Shown: positions 57,102-64,000 of the stretch, piece after piece
Numbering within the stretch: position 1 is the first letter of the stretch
Layout of the letters: the number at the start of each line of letters is the position of its first letter
NCBI RefSeq assembly: GCF_004154955.1
Contig: NZ_CP011524.1
Span: forward strand, 2,666,001-2,730,000
Length of the DNA: 64,000 bases
Direction: 5' to 3'
DNA from: Intestinimonas butyriciproducens
GTDB lineage: Bacteria; Bacillota; Clostridia; Oscillospirales; Oscillospiraceae
Notes under the pieces: model-generated
Databases searched by the model: none
What the model was told of the DNA's origin: nothing
What the model saw: the letters and a program-made list of their open reading frames with translations, nothing else
Position numbers and translations under genes: made by a program

Positions 57102-60038
57102 TTACTTTTCCCGCAGGAGATAGCCATAGTGGTCCTGCACTGCCAGGATCAGAAGCCGGAGGTCCCCAGGGAGCCCACAGCCGGAATCTTCCACCTGATA
57201 CTCCCGCACCTGGCCGTCCAGGCGGACCAGGCACCCGCTGTTCTCGCCGGGCGCTGGGAGCCACCCCTCGTTCTCACTGCTGTCAAAATCCTCCCGACTC
57301 CAGAACAGTGTAAACTTATCCCGGTAGGGACGACTCTCGTAGGGGCAGAAGGTGGCGCAGTTGCCGCACTCGTTGCACATGCCGTCCACATGGACAATCT
57401 GGCGCTGCCGTTTGCCCGGTACCGCCACCGCTATATTGGCGCGGTTGGGACACACGTCGGCGCACACCTCGCAGACCGTGGGGCATCCCAGGCATCGGGT
57501 GTCGGCGCAGCCGTCACAGTCGCTGCACAGATCCCCCTTTTTCGAAAACGATCTGTTATAGTCCTCACAAATATTCTGATCTGTATAGGTCCCGGTCTCC
57601 CACTCCACAATGGCCCTGGAGGCCTGTATGGCGTCGGCAATGGCCTCCACCACTGTGGCCGGGCCCCGCCGCCGGTCGCCGATCACGGGCCAGGGGCCCA
57701 CATCCACAGACTCGTCGATGCGCTCCCCCACGGCGGCGATGAGGGTGGTGCAGGGGAGCTCCTGGGTCCTGCCTGTGGGCACCGGCGCCCGGCGGCCCGA
57801 GGCGTCCGGCGCGCCCAGCTCCATGACGGCGCATGTCAGGATATTATCCTCTACCCCCTTGGGTGCCAGCAGCTCCAGGAACTCCACCCCTTCCTCCAGG
57901 GCCAGCCGGAGCTCCTCCTCCTCGGCGGGCATATACCGTCTGGTCCGCCGGTAGACCAGGCGCACGTGCTCCACGCCGGGCAGACGTTTTACCGCCCGCG
58001 CGGTATCCATGGCGGAGTTGCCTCCGCCGATCACCGCTACATCGGTCCCAAGGGCAGGGGCATTGCCCGCCTTGAGGGCGGCGAGGACCTCCGTAAAGTT
58101 TACATAGTCCCCATACTCCAGCCTGGGGTCTCCGGGCTTTTGGGCGCCGGTGGCAAAAATCACGTGGGTGAAGCCCTGCTCCTCCAGCTCCTGATAGGAG
58201 CCGACATACGTGTTCAGGCGGACCTCCGCACCCATGGCCCGGACCAGGGCCTCATCCTTGTCGATGGCCTCGGAGGAAATGCGGAACTCCGGAATGATAT
58301 GGCGCACCACACCGCCCAGAGCGCCGGTGGCTTCAAACAGAGTAACGGGCACCCCCTCCCTGCCCAGGAAGAAGGCCGCCGCCATCCCGGCCGGGCCGCC
58401 GCCCACCACGGCCACCTTTTTGCCGGAGACGGCGGACCTGGCCTTCTGTTTGGACAGAAGCGCATCATAGCCGCCCTGGGCGGCCCGCAGCTTCATCTCC
58501 CGGATCCAGACCGACTCCTCATAGTAATTGCGCATGCACTTGTCGGCACAGTGGTGGGGGCAGATGGTGCCGGTGATGAAGGGGAGCGCATTCCGGCGGG
58601 TGATGATCTCCAGCGCCTGCCCGTACTCCCCCCGGCTCACAGCCATCAGGTAGGCGGGGATATCCTGTTCGATGGGGCAGCCATCCCGGCAGGGCGCTGT
58701 GAAGCAGTCGATGAGGGGCACCTTTCTGTGCATCTTCCGCTCCGGCAGGGGCTTGATGGGCTTGCGGTAATAGGGGTCCGACTCCACCTGCTCCGCCAGC
58801 GCCGCCACCGCCTGGGCATTCACGCCCCGGAAGGGCTCGCTCCCGCAGTCCATCAGGAGTTTGCCCATCTGGCTCAGGCGCTGGTAGCCACCGGGCTTGA
58901 GAATGGTGGTGGCCACGGTAATGGGCCAGATGCCCGCGGCGAAGAGCGCCTCGACGTTGTGGACGTCGGCACCGCCCGAGTAAGAGATGCGCAGCCCTCC
59001 TTCAAACTCCTCGGCGATGCGGCGGGCCAGGGAGATGGTCAGCGGGAAGAGCGCGCGTCCGGACATATACATCTCCTGGCTGGGCAACTCACCGGCCGCT
59101 ACATCCACGGGGAACGTGTTGGTAAGCTTGACGCCAAACTCCAGTTCCCGTTCCGCACACAGCCCCATCAGGCGGCGGAACATGGGCACTGCGTCGGTCC
59201 ATTGAAGGTCCTCTGCAAAGTGGTGGTCGTCAAAGGTCACATAGTCAAACCCAAGACTGTCCAGCCGCTTCCGGGCGAAGGGATAGCCCAGGAGGGTCGG
59301 ATTGCACTTGATATAGGTATGGAGCCCTTTTTCCGTGATGAGATAGGTGGCGATGCGCTCGATCTCATCCGGAGGACAGCCGTGCAGCGTGGATTCGGTG
59401 ATGGAGCAGGACACCCTGGGGCTGACGGCGCGGATATATGCCGCGTCCACCTGTTCGAAGCGGTCCGTATTATCCAGGGCCCACTCCATGCATGTCCGCC
59501 ACACGGCGGAGCCAGAGGCATCCTTCATGCCCTCAAGATAGGCGTCGATCTTGGGGCTCTTGATCCCCTCCAGGTCATAGCCCACGGACATATTGAAAAC
59601 AAAGCCGTCCGGATCGCCCAGCGCCAGCTCTTTTGCCAGGAGCTTGCAGGCAAACCATGCCTTGACGTACTCCTCATAGGCCTGGGGAACGGTGAGCTCG
59701 GTGGACCACTCGCAGTTATAACACTCGTCCCCGGCGGTGATGCACGGCTTGGCCACGCACTTGGAGAGGGCCTCGCCATCCATGATCTGCACGGTCTTGA
59801 GCTCAAAGAACCGGGCCCCGGCGGCGTAGGCCGCCACGATATTCTGGGCAAGCTGGGTATTGGGCCCGGCGGCGGGACCGAACGGCGCCTCGATTTTTTC
59901 GCCGAAAATAGGGCGTGCCTGCCCATTTTCATGGCGCACCAGCTTACAGACGCCGAACAGGCTCTTCTGCTGCCGGTACTCGGTGAGCGCCCAGTCCATC
60001 AGTTGGGCGAAGGGGATGGGACGCATAATATCACTCAT
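57102..60038 (-). CDS. ygfK: YgfK, putative selenate reductase subunit / flavin-FeS oxidoreductase
   Basis: 978 residues. Region 1-430 is a dihydroorotate-dehydrogenase-like barrel (FGPAAGPNTQLAQNIVAAY, then FELKTVQIMDG). Region 430-800 is a glutamate-synthase small-subunit-like module with CRDGCPIEQDIPAYL and NALPFITGTICPHHC cysteines and two dinucleotide folds, VAVVGGGPAGMAAAFFLGREG (FAD) and VAVIGGGNSAMDTARA (NAD(P)). The C-terminal part has ferredoxin-type cysteine clusters (CDGCADTRCLGCPTVCEVC, CNECGNCATFCPYE). It probably moves electrons between NAD(P)H and the xanthine dehydrogenase or a purine ring reductase. It lies 96 bases after ssnA. Confidence 0.93.
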   Translation of the reverse strand: MSDIMRPIPFAQLMDWALTEYRQQKSLFGVCKLVRHENGQARPIFGEKIEAPFGPAAGPNTQLAQNIVAAYAAGARFFELKTVQIMDGEALSKCVAKPCITAGDECYNCEWSTELTVPQAYEEYVKAWFACKLLAKELALGDPDGFVFNMSVGYDLEGIKSPKIDAYLEGMKDASGSAVWRTCMEWALDNTDRFEQVDAAYIRAVSPRVSCSITESTLHGCPPDEIERIATYLITEKGLHTYIKCNPTLLGYPFARKRLDSLGFDYVTFDDHHFAEDLQWTDAVPMFRRLMGLCAERELEFGVKLTNTFPVDVAAGELPSQEMYMSGRALFPLTISLARRIAEEFEGGLRISYSGGADVHNVEALFAAGIWPITVATTILKPGGYQRLSQMGKLLMDCGSEPFRGVNAQAVAALAEQVESDPYYRKPIKPLPERKMHRKVPLIDCFTAPCRDGCPIEQDIPAYLMAVSRGEYGQALEIITRRNALPFITGTICPHHCADKCMRNYYEESVWIREMKLRAAQGGYDALLSKQKARSAVSGKKVAVVGGGPAGMAAAFFLGREGVPVTLFEATGALGGVVRHIIPEFRISSEAIDKDEALVRAMGAEVRLNTYVGSYQELEEQGFTHVIFATGAQKPGDPRLEYGDYVNFTEVLAALKAGNAPALGTDVAVIGGGNSAMDTARAVKRLPGVEHVRLVYRRTRRYMPAEEEELRLALEEGVEFLELLAPKGVEDNILTCAVMELGAPDASGRRAPVPTGRTQELPCTTLIAAVGERIDESVDVGPWPVIGDRRRGPATVVEAIADAIQASRAIVEWETGTYTDQNICEDYNRSFSKKGDLCSDCDGCADTRCLGCPTVCEVCADVCPNRANIAVAVPGKRQRQIVHVDGMCNECGNCATFCPYESRPYRDKFTLFWSREDFDSSENEGWLPAPGENSGCLVRLDGQVREYQVEDSGCGLPGDLRLLILAVQDHYGYLLREK

Positions 60039-60134
60039 ATGTATGACCTCCAGCCAATTCTCTCGTTCTTTTCCATTGCATCCGCCGCTCTGGGGCGAAA
60101 CCTTGGGGAGGACGCAATCAACGCATCCCGTGTT

Positions 60135-61475
60135 TTAGTAGCTCCTGCGGTTGAGCGCTCCCCACAGCTTTTTGCTCTGTTCCAGCGTCCAGGCGTTGAT
60201 GGCGTCCTCGTCGATGCCCACAAACTCCCGGTCCCGGTAGAGCACCTTCCCGTTGATGATGGTGGTGCGGCAGTTCTTTCCCATCATGCCGAAGAGGATA
60301 TGCCCGTCGATGTTCTCTTCGGAGAAGGGAGTGAACGGCTTATAGTCCATGACGACGACATCCGCCGCAGCGCCGGGCTTCAAAACACCCAGCGGCTTTC
60401 GAAAGTACCGCGCGCCGATGGCGGCATTGTTGCGGAAAAGCATCTGCATGTCCTCGCACCAGCCTACGTTGGGCCGGCAAGCGTTATGCCGCTGGATGAG
60501 GAGAAACACCTTCAGGGACTCCAGCATGTCGTGGGTATAGGCGTCGGTGCCCATACCCACCAGGATGCCCCGCTCCATCATCTGCAGCACCGGCGAACAG
60601 CCCACGGCGTTGCCCATATTGGACTCTGGATTATTGACCACCATGGTGCCGGTCTCCCGAAGGATCTCCATCTCGGCGGGATTGATATGGATGCAGTGGC
60701 CCAGGATGGTCTTTTCCCCCAAAATGCCGTGGTTTAAGAGCCGGTTCACCGGACGGCATCCGTAGTTCCGCAGGGAATCATACACGTCGTTCATGCCCTC
60801 GGCCACGTGAATATGGAACCCCGTCATGCCGTTGTTGGCCTCCACCATACGGGCAAAGGTCCTGTCGGACAGGGTAAAGAGCGCATGGCCGCCGAACATG
60901 GCGCGGATCATATCGTCGTCCTGCTCTCTCGCCCACTTGGCGAAGTCGGCGTTCTCCCGGATGGCCTCCCCGCACTTTTCTTCCCCATCCCGGTCCGATA
61001 CCTCATAGCACAGGCAGGCACGCATCCCCAGCTCCCGGCACACATCCCGAATGGCGAACAGCGACCCGGGGATCTCGCCGAAGGAGGCGTGGTGGTCAAA
61101 AATGGTCGTCACTCCATCCCGGATACAGTCCAGCACCGTGGCATAGGCCGAGGCCCGGGTGCCGTCCAGGGTCAGATGACGGTCGATGTTCCACCACGTC
61201 CCCTCCAGCACCTCCAAAAAGTTGGTAGGATCGTTTCCCTCGATCCCCAGTCCCCGGGCCAGCCCCGAGTAGATATGGGTGTGGGCATTGATGAGCCCCG
61301 GCATGATGACGCCGCCCCGGGCGTCCACGAATTCCGCATCCGGGTACTTGGCCTTCATCGCGTCAAGGGGGCCCACCTCTCCGACCCGCTCGCCGTCCAG
61401 CGCCACCGCGCCGTCGGCCAGATAGGGCAGCGCATCGTCTCTTGTGATGACCCTTCCGTTTCCAATGAGCAGCAT
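60135..61475 (-). CDS. ssnA: SsnA, putative aminohydrolase/chlorohydrolase family
   Basis: 446 residues from the ATG at 61475, which follows GAGGAGGAG. An amidohydrolase-fold deaminase of the ATZ/TRZ family: metal motif PGLINAHTHIYSGLARG (near residue 63), HIHVAEGMNDV (near 224), LGHCIHINPAE (near 268), and the late Asp in GMGTDAYTHDM. It is the first gene of its unit and the only one facing the divergent YheO-type regulator. It probably deaminates a purine or a ring-opened product. Confidence 0.93.
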   Translation of the reverse strand: MLLIGNGRVITRDDALPYLADGAVALDGERVGEVGPLDAMKAKYPDAEFVDARGGVIMPGLINAHTHIYSGLARGLGIEGNDPTNFLEVLEGTWWNIDRHLTLDGTRASAYATVLDCIRDGVTTIFDHHASFGEIPGSLFAIRDVCRELGMRACLCYEVSDRDGEEKCGEAIRENADFAKWAREQDDDMIRAMFGGHALFTLSDRTFARMVEANNGMTGFHIHVAEGMNDVYDSLRNYGCRPVNRLLNHGILGEKTILGHCIHINPAEMEILRETGTMVVNNPESNMGNAVGCSPVLQMMERGILVGMGTDAYTHDMLESLKVFLLIQRHNACRPNVGWCEDMQMLFRNNAAIGARYFRKPLGVLKPGAAADVVVMDYKPFTPFSEENIDGHILFGMMGKNCRTTIINGKVLYRDREFVGIDEDAINAWTLEQSKKLWGALNRRSY

Positions 61476-61615
61476 TGCACTCTCCTCCTCACTCTTTGCC
61501 CCTTTAAAACAAAACGGTGCCCATTCCTCTGAATGAACACCGGCCCGTGCGCGAAGCACTTCTTTACAGCTTATATTGTCAATTCTGCACAAGGTTCTTT
61601 TCTTTGAACAATTTA

Positions 61616-61644
61616 ATTTTATCATAGTTTTTTTATCTTTGCAA
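61616..61644 (-). promoter_or_regulatory. Promoter of the ssnA-ygfK-xdh unit
   Basis: Minus strand TTGCAA (61639-61644), 17-bp spacer, TAAAAT (61616-61621). The leader is about 134 bases. Confidence 0.75.
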
Positions 61645-61653
61645 GGGCATATT

Positions 61654-61666
61654 AAAAATATTTTTT
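61654..61666 (-). promoter_or_regulatory. A/T element upstream of the ssnA promoter (UP-element-like)
   Basis: Plus-strand AAAAATATTTTTT, nine bases beyond the -35, identical to the element at 53590-53602. Confidence 0.6.
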
Positions 61667-61683
61667 AGCGCAAACTCTTTTTG

Positions 61684-61711
61684 TTGAATTCCCCCTGATA
61701 TCTGTTATAAT
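61684..61711 (+). promoter_or_regulatory. Promoter of the YheO-type regulator
   Basis: TTGAAT (61684-61689), 16-bp spacer, perfect TATAAT (61706-61711). It diverges from the ssnA promoter, the two -35 boxes being about 40 bases apart. Confidence 0.75.
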
Positions 61712-61750
61712 AAAAATAACCCAACGAACAGAGAAAGGCGGGCGATCACG

Positions 61751-62386
61751 ATGCAGGCTTCCCATCTGCAGTTCTGTTTTCAACTGGCCCGGGGTATTGC
61801 GCAGCAATTTGGTTCAAATTGCGAAGTAGTGGTTCATGACCTGGACTCCAACGATGTGGAGCACTCCATTGTGGCCATTGAGAATGGTCACGTCTCCGGG
61901 CGCCGGGTGGGAGATGGCCCCTCCCATATCGTGCTGGAGGCTCTGCGCGGCGACTGTGCCCGCCTGGAGGACCGATTGGCTTATCTGACCCGGAGCGACG
62001 ACGGAAAGATCCTCAAATCCAGCACCATCTATATCCGAGATGATGACGGCAGAGCCATCGGCGTCTTTGCCATCAACTACGACATCACCCTCATGCTGGC
62101 CATGGAGGACGCCCTCAAGGGCTTTACTGCCACCCAGGTGCCGGAACGGGAGCCGGAGCACATCTCCCGGAATGTGGCCGACCTTCTGGATGAGCTCATC
62201 GAGCAGAGTGTCAAGCTGGTGGGGAAACCGGTACCTCTCATGAACAAAGAGGACAAGGTGAAGGCCATCCAATTTCTCAACGATACCGGCGCTTTCCTCA
62301 TCACCAAATCCGGCGACAAGGTGTGCAAGTTCTTCGGTATTTCCAAGTACACCCTTTATAGCTATATCGACGAGGCCAAGAACTAG
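61751..62386 (+). CDS. YheO/DauR-type transcriptional regulator (PAS-like plus HTH)
   Basis: 211 residues. The N-terminal YheO-like PAS domain contains FGSNCEVVVHDLDSND, NGHVSGRRVGDG and KSSTIYIRDDDGRAIGVFAINYD. The C-terminal helix-turn-helix is FLNDTGAFLITKSGDKVCKFFGISKYTLYSYI. Relatives (DauR) control amino-acid catabolism. The ATG follows GAAAGGCGG. Being divergent to ssnA, it is the best candidate to control the purine cluster, with a purine or a ring-opening product as ligand; that is inference. Confidence 0.88.
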   Translation: MQASHLQFCFQLARGIAQQFGSNCEVVVHDLDSNDVEHSIVAIENGHVSGRRVGDGPSHIVLEALRGDCARLEDRLAYLTRSDDGKILKSSTIYIRDDDGRAIGVFAINYDITLMLAMEDALKGFTATQVPEREPEHISRNVADLLDELIEQSVKLVGKPVPLMNKEDKVKAIQFLNDTGAFLITKSGDKVCKFFGISKYTLYSYIDEAKN

Positions 62387-62403
62387 GCGCTGTTGGAAAA
62401 AGG

Positions 62404-62459
62404 GGAATCGCTCCTGCGGCGATTCCCGGCCCGGCGGATAAAATCCGCCGGGCCTTTTT
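62404..62459 (+). terminator. Terminator of the YheO-type regulator
   Basis: A minor hairpin (62404-62426) precedes the main one: perfect 12-bp stem (62428-62439 with 62443-62454), 3-base loop, T5. Confidence 0.9.
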
Positions 62460-62699
62460 CTACTTTTCTTCGGCCTTGCGCTCCGTCCGGTCCTTGGGCA
62501 GGATCAGGTTGAGGAGGATCGCCATCAGCGTGGCGACCACCACAGAAGAGGAGCCGAACACCGTGGTCACCCAGTCCGGAAAGCCGCTGCCGGCCAGACA
62601 GCCCGGCACCTGGGTGATTCCCACGCCCAGCGCCACAGAGAGGCCCACCACCTTTCCCAGCCGCCACGTTCCACACATCCATGCAACTCCTGATCTCAC
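62460..62699 (-). pseudogene. C-terminal remnant of an NCS2 (xanthine/uracil) permease
   Basis: About 79 codons: KVVGLSVALGVGITQVPGCL, then VTTVFGSSSVVVATLMAILLN and a charged end, like the last two membrane helices of NCS2 purine permeases. The rest of the gene (about 370 residues) is missing: directly upstream comes the 3' end of a LysR gene. It is followed by the terminator of the regulator in opposite orientation. A deletion of a purine importer is the simplest reading. Confidence 0.65.
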
Positions 62700-62705
62700 C
62701 CCTGC

Positions 62706-63632
62706 TCAAAATACCTCGCTCCTCTGCCGTACAAAACTGTGGATTGTTTTATCAAAATATGCCTCAGAAAACTTCAGCAGCTCCTGTACCACACGGGGCA
62801 TATATCGGTTCCGATCATAGATAATGGCGAGCTGGCGGGAAATGGGCGGCTGGAAAGGCTTCGACACCAACTCCGGCACCAGGTATTCCTCTATATAAGG
62901 CTGGGGCAGGATGCTGATCCCACGCCGGTTGCTCACCATACGCATCAGCAGGTAGGCTCTCGGCGCAGTGCCGACAACCTTTGGCCTGAATCCATGCCGG
63001 ATACACATATCCATCAGCATTTGGTGGGGCTGATAGTCATCGTTAAACAGAAGAAGTGGCTCGTCGCGCAGATCCTCAATGGTAAGGTGCTTTTGCTTTG
63101 CCAGAGGGTGTTCTTTGTGCATGACGCCGACCATCGCATCTGAACTGATCACTTTTATCTCCAATGCGGCATTTGGCTTCTCCGCCACCGGGAGCACGGC
63201 AAACCCGATGTCACACCTGTGTGCCAACACGGCATTCTTGATCTCGCGAGAAGTCATTTCCAGAATATTCAGATAGGCATCCGGAAAGCGGGAGGAAAAG
63301 CTGGCCTCCAACTCCCGAAAAAATACGCTGGCTATGGTGACTGTGCCGATGTTGACCCTCCCGGATACATTTGCCGACGTGTCCCGCATCACGCTGTACA
63401 GGTCGTCGATACGGCTACAGATATCCTGGGCCCGCTCATAAAAGACCTGTCCCTCCTCCGTCAGCTTAAATACTCTTTTGTTCCTGTCGATGAGGCAGAC
63501 CCCCAATTCATCTTCCAGCTGTTTGATGGATTTGGTGAGTCCCGGCTGAGTCGTATACAGCGCAGCGGCGGCGGCTGTGAAGCCCTTTCTCCGGACGATC
63601 TCGATGAAATACTGAAGCTGTCTGATTTCCAT
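62706..63632 (-). CDS. LysR family transcriptional regulator
   Basis: 308 residues from the ATG at 63632. The N-terminal winged helix MEIRQLQYFIEIVRRKGFTA, LYTTQPGLTKSIKQLEDELG and RVFKLTEEGQVFYERA is typical LysR; the remainder is the effector-binding domain (VNIGTVTIASVFFRELEASF, LLFNDDYQPHQML). It is divergent from a crotonase-type gene that it may regulate. Its 3' end cuts into the permease remnant region. Confidence 0.93.
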   Translation of the reverse strand: MEIRQLQYFIEIVRRKGFTAAAAALYTTQPGLTKSIKQLEDELGVCLIDRNKRVFKLTEEGQVFYERAQDICSRIDDLYSVMRDTSANVSGRVNIGTVTIASVFFRELEASFSSRFPDAYLNILEMTSREIKNAVLAHRCDIGFAVLPVAEKPNAALEIKVISSDAMVGVMHKEHPLAKQKHLTIEDLRDEPLLLFNDDYQPHQMLMDMCIRHGFRPKVVGTAPRAYLLMRMVSNRRGISILPQPYIEEYLVPELVSKPFQPPISRQLAIIYDRNRYMPRVVQELLKFSEAYFDKTIHSFVRQRSEVF

Positions 63633-63673
63633 ATCCAGTCCCCCCATGTGATGCGGCCCGGCCTGTTTTAGGA

Positions 63674-63703
63674 ATTATACCAAAACATCCTGTATATTTT
63701 CAA
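63674..63703 (-). promoter_or_regulatory. lysR-family gene promoter
   Basis: Minus strand TTGAAA (63698-63703), 18-bp spacer, perfect TATAAT (63674-63679). Confidence 0.65.
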
Positions 63704-63718
63704 CTATTTTTGTTCAAT

Positions 63719-63745
63719 CATAACCATTCGTTATGAGGCAGATAA
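63719..63745. promoter_or_regulatory. Candidate LysR operator in the divergent region
   Basis: Perfect inverted repeat CATAAC-N5-GTTATG (63719-63735), overlapping TTATGAGGCAGATAA (63731-63745), which has the T-N11-A form of LysR sites. Confidence 0.5.
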
Positions 63746-63874
63746 GAGGTATGTATTTCCCTTTTTACCTTCTGTCCCATATACTTGCAATAAACACCGG
63801 TGTCTTTCGTTTTGGAACTTTCTTACCTGAGCCGCAGCCGGACGCGGCCCGATAAGAAGAGCTAGGGAGGTATC

Positions 63875-64000
63875 ATGGAAATAGATTTTATCGTACAGGA
63901 TCATACCGCCTGCCTGACCATAGACCGGAGCCATGGCCTCAATCTCCTCACGCCGGATCTCATGCGCGAGCTGGAAGCACACCGCGGCAGAATCAACGAC
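63875..64000 (+). CDS. Crotonase-family (enoyl-CoA hydratase/isomerase) protein, 3' truncated by window edge
   Basis: Only 42 residues are visible from the ATG at 63875, after AGGGAGG. The start IDFIVQDHTACLTIDRSHGLN followed by LLTPDLMRELEAH follows the N-terminal strands and helix of crotonase-fold enzymes, in which a CoA ester is hydrated or isomerised. Divergent to the LysR gene. The assignment rests on a short segment. Confidence 0.55.
   Translation, partial: MEIDFIVQDHTACLTIDRSHGLNLLTPDLMRELEAHRGRIND

Noticed and set aside
52557-60737. Very long open frames on the plus strand opposite ygeX, xdh, ygfK and ssnA (up to about 1,260 codons)
   Set aside because: They are mirror frames of GC-rich genes. 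Their translations are low-complexity, rich in Gly, His, Val and Leu, match no family I know, and lack ribosome binding sites.

Overview
The window is 64 kb of GC-rich bacterial chromosome that looks like a strictly anaerobic Clostridia member, most likely an Oscillospiraceae-type gut commensal (inference). Pointers are sigma-A-like promoters, strong AGGAGG ribosome binding sites, a perfect CIRCE element before groESL, a B12-dependent class II ribonucleotide reductase with paired NrdR boxes, SLH and stalk-domain exported proteins, a trmL-pgk-tpiA-gpmI-eno operon, and a selenium-linked purine/diaminopropionate catabolic cluster. No rRNA, tRNA or CRISPR array was seen.

Layout: 1-7.3 kb carries the 3' end of nadE, citrate synthase, a class II aldolase with a YcxB-like membrane protein, a CorC-type transporter behind a structured leader, and pepT. 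7.3-13.3 kb is the minus-strand glycolytic operon, with a partial duplication of the tpiA 3' end. 13.5-22.8 kb holds proBA, an SPFH/NfeD pair, an RNA methyltransferase, an SLH/WG-repeat protein, a lipid kinase and groESL. 22.8-25.6 kb is a lower-GC restriction-modification island: an EcoRI-family adenine methylase interrupted by an (AG)31 tract, with three alternative C-terminal ends lying in the three reading frames after the tract, followed by a DUF262-HNH nuclease. An att-like site lies at its left edge.

25.8-29 kb is a BlaI/M56-type sensor pair with its operator. 29-31.4 kb has a cysteine-desulfurase-like enzyme and a stalk/deacetylase-like exported protein. 31.6-35 kb is a two-component operon that includes a UBA-like/DUF4342 membrane protein and a flavodoxin-like protein. 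Then come nrdJ, a GNAT acetyltransferase, a homocysteine methyltransferase, an exported HAD phosphatase, argS-DUF1934, murI, a small acidic protein, an SSB-like protein, CarD and a diguanylate cyclase.

48.4-62.4 kb is a purine/amino-acid catabolic locus. Two minus-strand units are seen: ygeX-ygeY-ygeW-arcC, and ssnA-ygfK-(frameshifted YczE-like)-xdh. A divergent YheO/DauR-type regulator flanks them. Both units have near-consensus promoters preceded, at the same 9-bp distance, by the same 13-bp A/T element. Together the products are expected to deaminate and oxidise purines, cleave 2,3-diaminopropionate-type intermediates and recover ATP from carbamoyl phosphate. A truncated NCS2-type permease remnant, a LysR regulator and the start of a crotonase-family gene close the window.

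The most interesting element is the methylase: slippage of the AG tract would swap its C-terminus rather than simply switch it on or off.
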